Shown: positions 23,464-34,750 of the stretch, one piece after another | How the letters are laid out: every line of letters begins with the position of its first letter | Numbering within the stretch: position 1 is the first letter of the stretch | Assembly: GCF_021347895.1 (NCBI RefSeq) | Contig: NC_067113.1 | Location: 38,789,474-38,853,473, forward strand | Source: Acanthochromis polyacanthus | Lineage: Eukaryota; Chordata; Actinopteri; Pomacentridae | DNA: 64,000 bases | Reading direction: 5' to 3' | Translations under genes and position numbers: made by a program | Notes under the pieces: model-generated | Database searches by the model: none | The model's input: only the letters and a program-made list of their open reading frames with translations | Told to the model about the DNA's origin: nothing

Positions 23464-24048
23464 GCCTAGCCACGCTACACCCATGTTTCTGACGGCACAA
23501 GGGTCTAGGGAAGCTCGACAGGGAGGGAGGCGGGCTAAAAGGTTGTCTATCAAATCACTCTGCAGCAAATGGGTAGGTATACAACCAATCAACGCAACGA
23601 ATAGGCTGACGTAGTTCCGAGAGCACCGGCGGATTGTGGCTAAGTCCCGTTAGCTTCCCAACCAGCGGAGCCACGGAGCCAACTGGTATATTAAGGATTT
23701 GCCATATCCCGTTGGCATAAGTCCAAATACGTCTTTCTTCTCAATGAAACACTTCAGTGCCGTCCTTTGTTTATCTTTCAAGTTGAATTTTAGCTTCAAA
23801 TCTTTAAGGGCTGTGGCCAAAGCCGAGTCGAAAGATAACTGTTTATTGTGCGCCGGTTGTTTCTGTCAGAATCGTCGCGCCTCTGTCGTCACTTAGTTAC
23901 GCCCGCCTTCTGACTCTACACTTCATGGTGATTGGTCCGGCCAGTTTTAGGAGCATCCAGCCTCGAGCCTTATGGAGGGTAACTAGACCCACCCTGGCAG
24001 AGAATTAAATTCGTTGCCGTGGGTTGTCTAGCGCTGCTAGGCTACTGC
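23464..24048 (-). mobile_element. RecQ-like-helicase-bearing transposon fragment, copy 2
   Basis: Bounded by related inverted ends: AGCCTAGCCACGCTACAC (about 23464) and, inverted, TAGCCTAGCAGCGCTAGAC (about 24043-24025). Inside, on the minus strand, is a helicase N-terminus with intact Walker A. The unit is too short for a full helicase or transposase, so it is an internally deleted or rearranged derivative. The AcademH lineage is a candidate source because it is known to encode a helicase; that is inference only. Confidence 0.55.
23690..23845 (-). pseudogene. RecQ-like helicase N-terminal fragment with Walker A
   Basis: The minus-strand frame reads ALKDLKLKFNLKDKQRTALK, then KKDVFGLMPTGYGKSLIYQL. 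PTGYGKS is the Walker A (motif I) of RecQ-type superfamily 2 helicases, and KFNLKDKQRTAL fits the Q motif. The frame then meets the transposon end. There is no Met in frame nearby, so it may be a splice-dependent exon. Confidence 0.7.
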
Positions 24049-24329
24049 AAAGCCGCATTCTTTATTTGTGCCTCCGATCAGTTATCCCGGTTGATCGCAC
24101 GTAGCCACTCACATCTGTACATCTGCAGACGTTTGCGTTTCTTAGGAGGACGTGGTGGGTTTCGGGGTCAGACATTTTTAAATGCCCCGGTGCAGTGCGC
24201 AGCAGTCTGTAACTAGCAACCTGTGACAGGACCGTGCAGGCAGGCAAACAAAGACGCAGACGCTGGCTTCTGAGGTCTATCCGCTGTATGTCACGTCGGG
24301 GCCTCACTACGTATAGGTTCTACTAAGAT

Positions 24330-24494
24330 GAAATTGGCTGTCCTTAATATTTCCTGGGACGCAACAATTAATTGTCAAATAAAGGACGATTTTACGGGAC
24401 GGGTGGCAACCCTACCTCCAGGTACTGAATAAAATTTTAAATGAGGGTTGTCTGTACTGCGATTCTGACAGCCGACAGCACAACAAGAAGGCAT
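24330..24494 (-). pseudogene. THAP-type zinc finger N-terminal exon, truncated
   Basis: The minus-strand ATG at 24494 opens MPSCCAVGCQNRSTD, then LKFYSVPGG. Cys-x3-Cys and the LKFYSVP box are the start of a THAP DNA-binding domain (P-element or Kolobok-type transposases and host THAP proteins). After SVPGG a possible donor (GGAG/GTAGGG) is followed by CCCGTAAAATCGTCC, which looks like a separate insertion. The second Cys-His pair is not seen. Confidence 0.6.
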
Positions 24495-24559
24495 ATTTAG
24501 TGTAATATGTGTATATAAAAACACTCGAGCTTGCAATATCAGGCATTGGCCAGGTAAAC

Positions 24560-25400
24560 AGGCTTTGTTTTGCACCGGGTGTGCATGGTCACCTGCCTAA
24601 TTAAAGGGGAACTTCGCTACTTTTCGCTAGCCAAGCTGCTAGCTGAGCTGCTAAGCTGCCTGCCTAGCTAAATACTGGAGCTATGTCGAAAATTAATTTC
24701 TCCATCACTCACATGTATGAAATTACATATGGAAACAGACCCCAGGTTGAAAAAACCAAAGTTCCGCTTGAAGTATGCATACATCATGTGAAAGGGGTCT
24801 ATTAGCTAGTTAGCATTAACAAACACATTTTCAGTTCACAGGTTTTCACACTTCAGCCACGAATTTAGGAGGCAAGTAGATTTTAACAGTAGTTTGCACA
24901 GATGTTTACCAAACTACATGCAATTCAATCGCCATTTAACCGCCAGCAGCAGATTCCTAGAAGTCTTGCCATCATCAGGCTGCTCTCGGCAGCTACAGTG
25001 AGGCTGACCATCCGGTCATAGCCGTCTAACCTGGATGCTCACATCTCTGAAACCGAGTGAATTTTTAATGAGGCTTTATCTGGATAAATTGACCACATGT
25101 TTGACACTTACACAACTACTTTCTCACCTAAAATAATCTGAAAACTACATCTTGTGTCATACTAACCGTAGAATTGCCAAAAAAAAATTCTGTTACCTCT
25201 GAATGCTTTCTCCTCAGACTTTCCCGCTGGTCTGCGCGAAGTCCGTTTTGGGTTTTTTGGCTCCCCAAGTCAGCTCTTGTCTGGTGGGATGCAACCTTTC
25301 TATGGGATGTAGCTGGTGCAAAGGTGCATTCAGTTGCGGTTGGACAACGAAGTTGTGTTCAGAAGCGTTGGAAATCGGAGTTTCGGTAATGTAAATTTTC
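24560..25400. other. Unassigned DNA, possible further THAP-transposon exon
   Basis: GCTAGC-rich block at 24620-24680, then AT-rich. A minus-strand open frame at 25214-25395 (HPTRQELTWGAKKPKTDF) ends near an AGAG/GTAACAG donor-like site. No family is recognised. Confidence 0.3.
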
Positions 25401-25411
25401 AACGTGTCTGT

Positions 25412-26280
25412 GTAGGTTCTCATTCATCCAGGTCATGGTTATCCAAAGTAGTTTAAATCAATCCACTGGACTTTAAGAAAGTTCCTTGAAGACGTTTCAC
25501 CTCTCATTCAAGAGGCTTCTTCAGTTTTGGTGGTGGTTGGTGTTGCCTCAGCTTTTAAACCTCTGTCAGGTGTGTCCAGGGCTATTATTCCAACGACCAA
25601 TACAAAGACTCGTCTGGCTACTCAACGATGGTCGTTGTGAGTATCAGTGGGGGTCGTTGAAATGCGTCACTGAGCCCTTGTGTTCTAATAGTGGTCATTA
25701 GCATGAGTCTGCTGAGTAGTTCTTTTGGGGAGTTTTGAAAGGACCTGATTGCAAATCGGCAAAAGATGATGTCGCAGACCCCCCCCCCCCCGTTCGGAGA
25801 TGGCTTCTCTACTTTGGATGGATGACTACATGGATGACTTCTTTCACTCATCTCTCAAACCATCTGTCCTCCCTGTCCAAAATCTCAACATTGGTGTCCT
25901 GAAACGAGTGGTCTTCTTCCTTAAGGTGAAGGAAGACTGCCAAATCCTGTCCTGAGGAAATGGCTCTCCTGTGTTGAGCCATGCGCTTGTTACGTAGCTG
26001 TTTGGTTTCCCCTATGTAGAGATCTGAGCATTCCTCATTGCATTTAACTGCATACACCAGGTTGCTCTTCTGGCTGTGTGGTGTGGGGTCTTTTGGGTGG
26101 ACCAGTCTTTGCCTGAGGGTGTTATTTGGCTTAAAAAAAGACAGGGATCTTGTGTTTGTTGAAAATCCTCCTCAGTTTTTCAGACACACCAGACACATAT
26201 GAGATCACTATATTGTTGCGCCTGCTCTCCTTCTCTTCCATCTTCACTGGTTGTTCTCGTTCCTGGATCTTGTGTGAGCC
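25412..26280 (-). mobile_element. Penelope-like retroelement (Neptune/Poseidon type), 3' part
   Basis: On the minus strand, pieces SYVSGVSEKLRRIFNKHKIP, NTLRQRLVHPKDPTPHS and YAVKCNEECSDLYIGETKQ follow each other with a frameshift. They correspond to the region after the reverse transcriptase and to the GIY-YIG endonuclease of Penelope-like elements. The non-coding end (25412-25530) carries the characteristic GACGTTTCACCTCTCATTCA segment. The 5' part with the polymerase is absent. Confidence 0.8.
25848..26057 (-). pseudogene. GIY-YIG endonuclease domain of a Penelope-like element, broken
   Basis: LYIGETKQLRNKRMAQHRR matches the GIY-YIG core, followed by HLKEEDHSFQD and VEILDREDRWFER. A TGA follows directly; in active elements the frame continues into KEAI. 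A frameshift also separates it from the upstream part, so it is inactive. Confidence 0.75.
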
Positions 26281-26334
26281 TTCACAAAGGTCCAGTCAGA
26301 GTATCCACAAGTTGGGGCACTGAAAATTCTCAGC

Positions 26335-26640
26335 CAGAACACTTAAAGTGAGTCATGGGTGGGTCTTTCATCAAGATAATGACCAGCATATGGCCAAGGA
26401 GGAGTGGCTCTAGAAGAAGCCCATTAAGGTCATGGAGTGGCCTCACCAGTCTACAGACATTAATCCTATAGAAAATCTATTGAGGAAGCTTCATTTTCGA
26501 AGCAGCAGCCTTAGAACCATAAAGATCTGGAAAGAATCTGCAAAAAGGAGTGGTCTAAAATACCTCCTGGGATGTGACCAACTACAAGAAACGTCTGACA
26601 TGAGCGGTTGTGAACAAAGCTTACTCTACGAAGTCCACAT
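26335..26640 (+). pseudogene. Tc1/mariner transposase C-terminal fragment
   Basis: Plus-strand frame: VFHQDNDQHMAKEEWL, stop, KKPIKVMEWPHQSTDINPIEN. HQDND and NPIEN contain the second and third acids of the DDE triad. There is an internal stop and no N-terminal half. Confidence 0.75.
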
Positions 26641-26779
26641 GTTCCTCCAGTTCCTGACAAATAATTGTGCAGTAATTCATAAATACCAGAAAAGTTCAAC
26701 AGTATCTTTATTCCAAATAAAATTAGAATGTAGTTGCAGTAACCAAACTAACTTCCTTTAACTTAAAATACTTAAAGTG

Positions 26780-27530
26780 CAGTGTCTCCAAATGAATTCA
26801 GTTACTATTACTCATCCTTACTAAGACAGTTTGGAACAAAGTCAAAGTAATTCAGTGAAATCAAACAATAAGTCCTCCTTCATGAAGGTTTTAACGTTCA
26901 GTTGTTGTTGAAACTCATTTAAAGAGCTGCTAAAGACATGTTTCTGTTCCCATCTGTTTTACATGAAACAGCAAAAAAAATAAAAACAGCTTCATTAATT
27001 GATATCTATGAATAATAATAAGAATAAATGTACAATTGACTTTGAATAAAATAAATAGCTTCCTTTCTTTTCTTTATAACATTACTGATTTTTAACTTTG
27101 TTTTTAATATATCTTTTAATTTTTGTGCTTCTGTATTTTTTTAGTTAAAAATTAATATATATTTCTTTTACATGAAGAACACTCATTTATAAAAATGTGT
27201 ACAAATTCAAGTCCAACAGAAAACCAGGAGTGTGAACTTAAGTTTCAGCGATAAACAAACTATTCCATTCCATATAGATCATATTCCATATAAATAGCAT
27301 GAAACTATGCTGTTCATTATTGATAATTACACTAAATATAAGTTCTTATCTGCAAATATGTACATACTGTAAATATTATCTTTTTATTCTTATCTAGATT
27401 TTCTTTAACTATCATTACATTTTCCTTCGGTTTTTGACCCTTTAGTTGATATAATCAGTGAATTTTGTGTTTGTTTTCGTCTTTATCTGTCAGCTGTTCG
27501 GTTTGATTTTTCCGCTCCAATCAGCGAGCT
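26780..27530. other. AT-rich intergenic DNA
   Basis: No feature seen before the H3 promoter of cluster B. Confidence 0.4.
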
Positions 27531-27549
27531 TCACGTCACGTGAAACCAG

Positions 27550-27591
27550 AGGACCAATCAGAGCCCAGATCTTGCCGGCGCTGTGTATAAA
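27550..27591 (+). promoter_or_regulatory. H3 promoter (CCAAT and TATAAA), cluster B
   Basis: CCAATCAG at about 27554 and TATAAA at 27586-27591, about 70 bases before the ATG. It is the same as in arm A. Confidence 0.8.
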
Positions 27592-27656
27592 CGCAGCGCA
27601 GCTCGGAGGAACGCTTCATATTCTCTGTGAAGAAAGAAAGAAAGAAAGAAAGCTGA

Positions 27657-28070
<414 letters not shown>

Positions 28071-28098
28071 ATTCAGTCTAACTGAACCCACAACCAAC

Positions 28099-28114
28099 GG
28101 CTCTTTTAAGAGCC
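28099..28114 (+). terminator. Histone 3' stem-loop of H3 (cluster B)
   Basis: GGCTCTTTTAAGAGCC, about 30 bases past the stop. Confidence 0.95.
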
Positions 28115-28384
28115 ACTAAGTCTCTAAACGGCTCTCATCCTGCTCAATACTATTAAGTCAATTAACCTCATCTATTCTATTAAAGTCATACTACACCTAT
28201 AAGTAAAATACGAACTGGGTTGTTTCAAGGGAATGCCATCACATATCTACATATAGATCTATTTTGCATTGACAATATTACAAATATCAAAGTGTCTTTG
28301 AGTATCAACAGTTTAGAGTAATTGCTGCTGATTTGAACAGTAAGTTCTCTGGTGTTACTGGTAGTAAACAATATAACTCATTCA

Positions 28385-28990
28385 TTCCTTCAGTTTGTGA
28401 CTCTTGAGTTGATTTAATCAGTGAATTTTGTGTTTCTCTTCCTTTGTTTTCATCTTTGTCAGCTGTTGATTTTGAATGTGTCTATCTAGTCTGCCTACAA
28501 AATGGAATTTTACAGTCGTTTTGGGGTCTAAATATATCAATGTATTTAGCAAGCATCTAATAAACACTCCACTTTGTCAAATGAGAATGGCACGAACATC
28601 AAGTGTTATGGGTTGTTTTATTGACAGGAACAAATGGGAAATAAGTAAGTGATAAATATGCCTGAAGTCCCAAAAAATACTAAGAATTTTACCATTTCAA
28701 AATCGTTAAGTCAAATGCTGATCTAAACCATCCGTTGCAACCAAAGACAAAAACTATCCTAGGAAGCAAAATACAAGTTCATCAAATGTTGTCCAAGATT
28801 TATACACACACAAAATTGCACCAGCAATACCATCTATTTACTGTTCTATAGTACTGCATACCCAGATCAAATTATAGATACCTATGGTGAAAATGATATA
28901 CTAACTTCATAGTAGCTTCATAGGTACATATTTTACTGCATAACCAGATCAAGTTACACTTAAATATATTTAAGTTTACATTAACAACAT
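28385..28990. other. Intergenic DNA, H3 to H4 (cluster B)
   Basis: AT-rich, no gene seen. Similarity to cluster A resumes near 28915. Confidence 0.4.
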
Positions 28991-29038
28991 GTGATAATAC
29001 AGTGAACATGACCATTTCTGCTCTCTAGGGGTGTAGGA

Positions 29039-29054
29039 GGCTCTTAAAAGAGCC
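29039..29054 (-). terminator. Histone 3' stem-loop of H4 (cluster B)
   Basis: GGCTCTTTTAAGAGCC on the minus strand, 30 bases past the H4 stop. Confidence 0.95.
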
Positions 29055-29083
29055 GTTGGGTTGATCGTTGTGGTCGGGTCCGT

Positions 29084-29599
<516 letters not shown>

Positions 29600-29600
<1 letters not shown>

Positions 29601-29940
29601 CTAAAAATCTGACAAATAAAAGTATGTGATAATGAACTTAAAATCACATCACAGCTGCTCTGCCTTTATGTTCGGCGTTTATTTCAATATTTAATTTGAT
29701 ATCTTTCATACTTTTCTTACAAAGTAAAACACTTCTTTCCAATAATACTGACAGTAAAATAACATCAGTATTTGTTAAATGTAAATATTTACAAACATTT
29801 TACATTATATATTTATATGCATAACATAGTATGGTTTATTTTAATTGTGTTTATATATTCTTTACTAGATTTGTGCAACCTGTATAACCTATAATCTGTA
29901 TATATTTCATATTTATTCATATATATTTAGGATCAAGTTT
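29600..29940. other. Intergenic DNA, H4 to H2A (cluster B)
   Basis: AT-rich. It aligns with 14720-15080 with several small indels. Confidence 0.5.
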
Positions 29941-29955
29941 TCAGTGAAGGTGTGT

Positions 29956-29971
29956 GGCTCTGAAAAGAGCC
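29956..29971 (-). terminator. Histone 3' stem-loop of H2A (cluster B)
   Basis: GGCTCTTTTCAGAGCC on the minus strand, 28 bases past the H2A stop. Confidence 0.95.
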
Positions 29972-29998
29972 TTTGAGGGTTGTTGTGCTTCCGGGTCT

Positions 29999-30559
<561 letters not shown>

Positions 30560-30560
<1 letters not shown>

Positions 30561-31640
30561 TATTACGTGACTTCCGCCTTGCTGGTTTGTTTGGTTTACA
30601 AAATAAGACATGACGGAAATGGAAAATAATCGCAGCACCTAAAAACAAACGGATTGTTCATTCATTGAATACAATAAATTTTAATATCGAATCATATTTT
30701 AAAACTAATTCAAACAAATCAGGTGCTTCTAAAAAAGAATGGGAAAATAATTATCTAAAAAAACTAACAGAATAATACTTTTGGGGAAGTTTGTTGTCAT
30801 GGTTTTAAAATTGACAGATGTGTGCAGTTGTGCTTTTATGTGTAGTAAATGCAGAATAAATCCACAGGACATCAAGCATTACCTGATCACTAAAATGATT
30901 TGAATGAAGACTTTTGGACCTGGTTAATAGAAATTATGTTTGGTTGCGTCTTCAGAACTTCATAATTTTTATTTATTTTAAAATTGTCTGTCGTGTGTTA
31001 TTGCTAAAGGTGGTCAGCAAACCTTCTCACATAAAGAAAGGCTTGTATTTGGTCTTGGTTGCATTTAGGAGTAATGTCAAATAACATTTTTATTTCTACA
31101 CTTGTCAAATTTTGCCACTAAACTCTCAGATTTTCTTTTGGTGTTCACCGATCTAAACAACTTAGCTAATTACAAATCTAAGCTATAGTAATATAAAACA
31201 CATGGTTTGAATTGTGTTCCATCTTTATAAAATGCCTTCGTAACTTTCGCACTTTTTTGGAACAAAAGTTTGCATTATTTAATTAGACAGAAAGCAAAAC
31301 ATGGTTTGAAACTGGAAGGACCTGAAACAAGAATCAGTCTAAAACCACTTCAAAACCAGTCCAACACCTATGACTACTTCAAAACTAGCCTAAAACCAGA
31401 CCAAATCAGTTCAGAACCCTTAAAATGAATCTAAAGTCTAAAATTAGTGAGAAACCAGTCCAAACCCCAACAACGGGGCAATACCAGACTAAAAGTTGCC
31501 TAAAACCAAACAAAAAGTAGTCCAAAACCCTTCATGATCCAGCCCAAATCAGTCTAATATTCCTCCAAACACAACCTAAAACCAGACCAGAATGAGCTGA
31601 AAAACAGCTTAAACGATTTCCACATGGAACCATCACATTC
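30560..31640. other. Intergenic DNA between histone cluster B and cnot2
   Basis: AT-rich, no gene seen. From about 31310 to 31620 AACCAGTCCAAAAC-like phrases recur, as at 17940-18110. Confidence 0.4.
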
Positions 31641-31734
31641 ACATTTTTTTTCTGTCCGTTCATCTCCGTTATCACATCTGAGATTCTTGCACTATTCAAA
31701 AAAACCAACTAGTTTTGCCCCCTCTAACTAACAA

Positions 31735-32030
31735 ACTACAGAAAAGATGCAAAATTTCCACAAAAAGACACAAAATTACCAGAAAAAGAAATTAAATTTG
31801 CCCAAAAGATGCAAAATTGCTACTTAAACATGCAACATTGCCAGAAAAAGATTCAAAATTACCACAAAAGATGCAAAAATGCCCCCAAAAGATGCAAAAT
31901 AACCAGAAAAAGATGTGAAATATGCCCATAAAGATGCAAAATTACTACAAACAGACACAAAATTATCAGAAAAAAAAGCAAAATTACCAGAAACAGATGT
32001 GAAATTTGCCCATAAGATGCAAAATGATCA
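31735..32030. repeat. A-rich degenerate tandem repeat (AAAATTACC.AAAAAGATGC)
   Basis: Units of about 21-24 bp, each ending AGATGCAAAATTACC or similar. Confidence 0.75.
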
Positions 32031-32189
32031 TGTTCATTGGTCTCCTTCATCACTCCCTGATTTTTCCACCGTTTCACAAACAACCAGTTCAGCTCCTTTA
32101 AGCTGCAGGTTTTTCAATGGAACTCGCTGGTTTTAGTGGTTTTCTGAGGTCAGAGGTCAGCGGCTCTCAGAAGCCTCCTGATTGGACGA

Positions 32190-32236
32190 CACATGCCGGC
32201 CATCTTGGCTCGTAGCGGGGAAGAAAGCTTGATGCG
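32190..32236 (+). promoter_or_regulatory. cnot2: cnot2 promoter core with YY1-like site and likely exon 1 donor
   Basis: GCCATCTTG (32199-32207) is a strong YY1-type motif, common at transcription starts of housekeeping genes. A CCAAT box (inverted, GATTGGAC) is at about 32180. The donor TTGATGCG/GTGAGCAG at 32236/32237 would end a short non-coding exon 1. The following 400 bases are GC-rich for this region. Confidence 0.55.
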
Positions 32237-32451
32237 GTGAGCAGCTTTTTAAAGCCTTTAATTCATTTTATCACCTTTTATCCAACACGGCTGCTTCTAG
32301 AACAAAACCCAGCGGCCAAGCTTTTCACCTCAGGGTCTGTTTGTAGCGTAGGAGCGGAGAAAGTGTGACTTTTAAACCGGCGGCGCTTCGGTTTCACAGC
32401 TTTTTGTTATTGTTTTGGGGGAACTAACCGACGGAGCGTAGCAGGCCCGAA

Positions 32452-32573
32452 GCGTTAGCTCCCATGCTAACAGCCCCGTGTATTCCTATTGGAGCGGCTA
32501 GCTCGGTGGCTAGCGTTAGCTCTCATGCTAACAGCCCCGTGTATTACTATTGCAGCGGCTATTAGCTTCTTAG
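32452..32573. repeat. 61-bp tandem duplication in cnot2 intron 1
   Basis: GCGTTAGCTC.CATGCTAACA, then GCCCCGTGTATT.CTATTG, occurs twice with starts at 32452 and 32513, and only a few differences. Confidence 0.75.
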
Positions 32574-33619
32574 TGCTAGTCGGCTAGCAGCAGCTCATGA
32601 CACATTTTCCAGCTAACCGGGTAAATCCAGATAATTTGTGTTGTTTGTTTGTGGCCCGTGGACACAACGCAAAGCGGAATAATCCGGTTTATTAAGAGGA
32701 AACTAGCAGGTAGCGTTTTGTCGGAAATAACGCTCAGATTATTGGAGCTAGCGTTAGCTCGCGTGGCTAACGTTAGCCTGTTTGCGACACTGCTGAACCT
32801 TTTACCGCTAAGAGGCAGAGCTGCAGGCGGCTGGAGATGGAGATTTAAGGGGTTTTATTTCCCGAAACGCACAGTAAGAAACGAGACAGACGTTTGTAGA
32901 GTTTAACAAAGATGTAGGAGCTCAGTTAGCCGCTGTTAGCTTCTGTTAGCCGCTGCTAGCTGCAGGAATTTGACTAGCCTGCTTTAATCTGTGGATGTCC
33001 AAACTGAGTTGGTTTCCCCACGTTTTGCTCCGAATAGAAGCGTTTAAACTGCCAGGCTCTATTTTGCGTTAAAAATGTGAGATATTCTGCAGTCTTAAAC
33101 GGTGATTTGTGCTTTGTCTTCATCTGTTTGTTCTCATGTTGATGGTTTCAGCAGCTTCTGATCAGTGAATTTACCGTTTAGATGATCAATATTTGATCAC
33201 CAACACCTGAATGAACAAAATACTGCTCTGGTGAGGAGTTTTCACAACAAAAGAATGATGATTTTGGTACAAAACATGCCTAAATATGTATGTATATGGA
33301 ATCAGTGATGTAGCAAACAGCTGAAACATCAGAAAAAGTGATTTAATGTTTGTAATATCACACTGTGGTTTATTTTCCCACTTTCACTGTCCATGTAGAT
33401 CATTTTAAATGTATTTTTAACAGCTTCTGAGCAGTTTGCACGTAGACGTCTTATCGAGCTAAATTAATCAGTTCTTCGCTTCATGAAACTCTGAAGGTGG
33501 TTAAAGTTTGTGGCAGAATAAATCAGTCAACCTGATAAAATATTCAGACATAATGCTCTTATTTTATATCTGAAGTTCACCAGCATGTCGTTATTCTAAT
33601 TCTTAGAGTTATATTTTGT

Positions 33620-34160
33620 ACTTTAAAAGAACATGTTTGGCAGATGGCTTTCTGGTGTTTTTTGTGCCAGTTTTGGACGTTTTTCTTGTAGTTTTCTGCC
33701 TTCTCTGTAAATTTGTGTCTGTTGTTGTAGTTTAGTGTTTTTAAGTGCCAATTTTGCATCTTTATTGGCAAATTTCACATCTCTTTTTGTTGTTTTTGCT
33801 GTAAGTTTGTGTCTTTTGTCGTAATTTTGCATCGTTATAGTCAAATTTCATGCCTTTCTTGGAATTTTCATCTTTATGATGAAATTATCTGTCTTTTCTT
33901 ATAATTTTGCATTTTTAAGTGCCAATTTTGCATCTTTATGGGCAAATTTCACGTCTTTTTTGTTCCTTTTGTGATAATTTTGTGCCTCTAAAGGCAAATT
34001 TAAAACCTTTTTGTTGTAATTTTGCATCTTCATGGGCAAATTTTGTGTTTTTTTTGTGGCAGTCTTTCATATTTTTGCTGTTTTTTTGTCTCTTTTGTTG
34101 TCATTTTGTACCTTTTTGTCATCATTCTGCTTCTGTTTTTTGGTTGTGGTTTCTTTTTTC
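33620..34160. repeat. A/T-rich degenerate repeat, reversed orientation
   Basis: T-rich strand of the AAAATTACC/AAAAAGATGC family (TTTTGCATCTTTATGGGCAA units). It lies in cnot2 intron 1. Confidence 0.7.
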
Positions 34161-34349
34161 TGTTTCCTTCATTCTAAATGCCCAGAAATCATTTCTGACT
34201 TCTCTCTCCTTTATGCTGTGGAAATCGTTTTCTGGTAATTTTGCAACTCTGGCTTCAAAATTGATGATATTTGAAGCAGGAACCAGAAAATCTGGAGGGT
34301 GTTTAGTTTATATGAGGTGTAGCTGTTGTGATTTAAACATTATCTGAAA

Positions 34350-34495
34350 AATAAGCAGTAAGGCACAAAAAAAAGCAAAACGGCCACGAAAAGATGCAAA
34401 AATATCAGAAAAAGATGTGAAATTTGACCATAAATATGCAGAATTAACACACAATTGCCGCAAAAAGATGAAAAAATTGCCGTAAAAGGTGCAGA
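34350..34495. repeat. A-rich degenerate repeat
   Basis: Forward-orientation units of the same 21-24 bp family. Confidence 0.65.
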
Positions 34496-34618
34496 ACTTT
34501 CCTACGTCGGTTTGCTTTCGGTTTCTTCTTGGTTTTGGATCTCGAGGAAGCGTCGTGAGTGGAATCTTTGTTTTGTCCGACGATGACAACTGACGTGTTT
34601 TCTCGTGTTTTTCCTCAG

Positions 34619-34750
34619 GTGACACGCGGCATGTTTGGTGCTAACCGGAAGAAGTTTATGGAGGGAGGCTTAGAGAGCGAGTACGCCGACGACTCCAGCC
34701 TCTACTACAGCCAGCAGTCCATGTTCCCTCCTCACCGCCCCGACAAAGAC
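34619..34750 (+). CDS. cnot2: cnot2 exon (N-terminus)
   Basis: The acceptor is TTTTTCCTCAG. It encodes (VTRG)[13 protein letters not shown] and [17 protein letters not shown]. Coding is placed from the ATG at 34631. The donor is GAC/GTGAGT. Confidence 0.9.
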
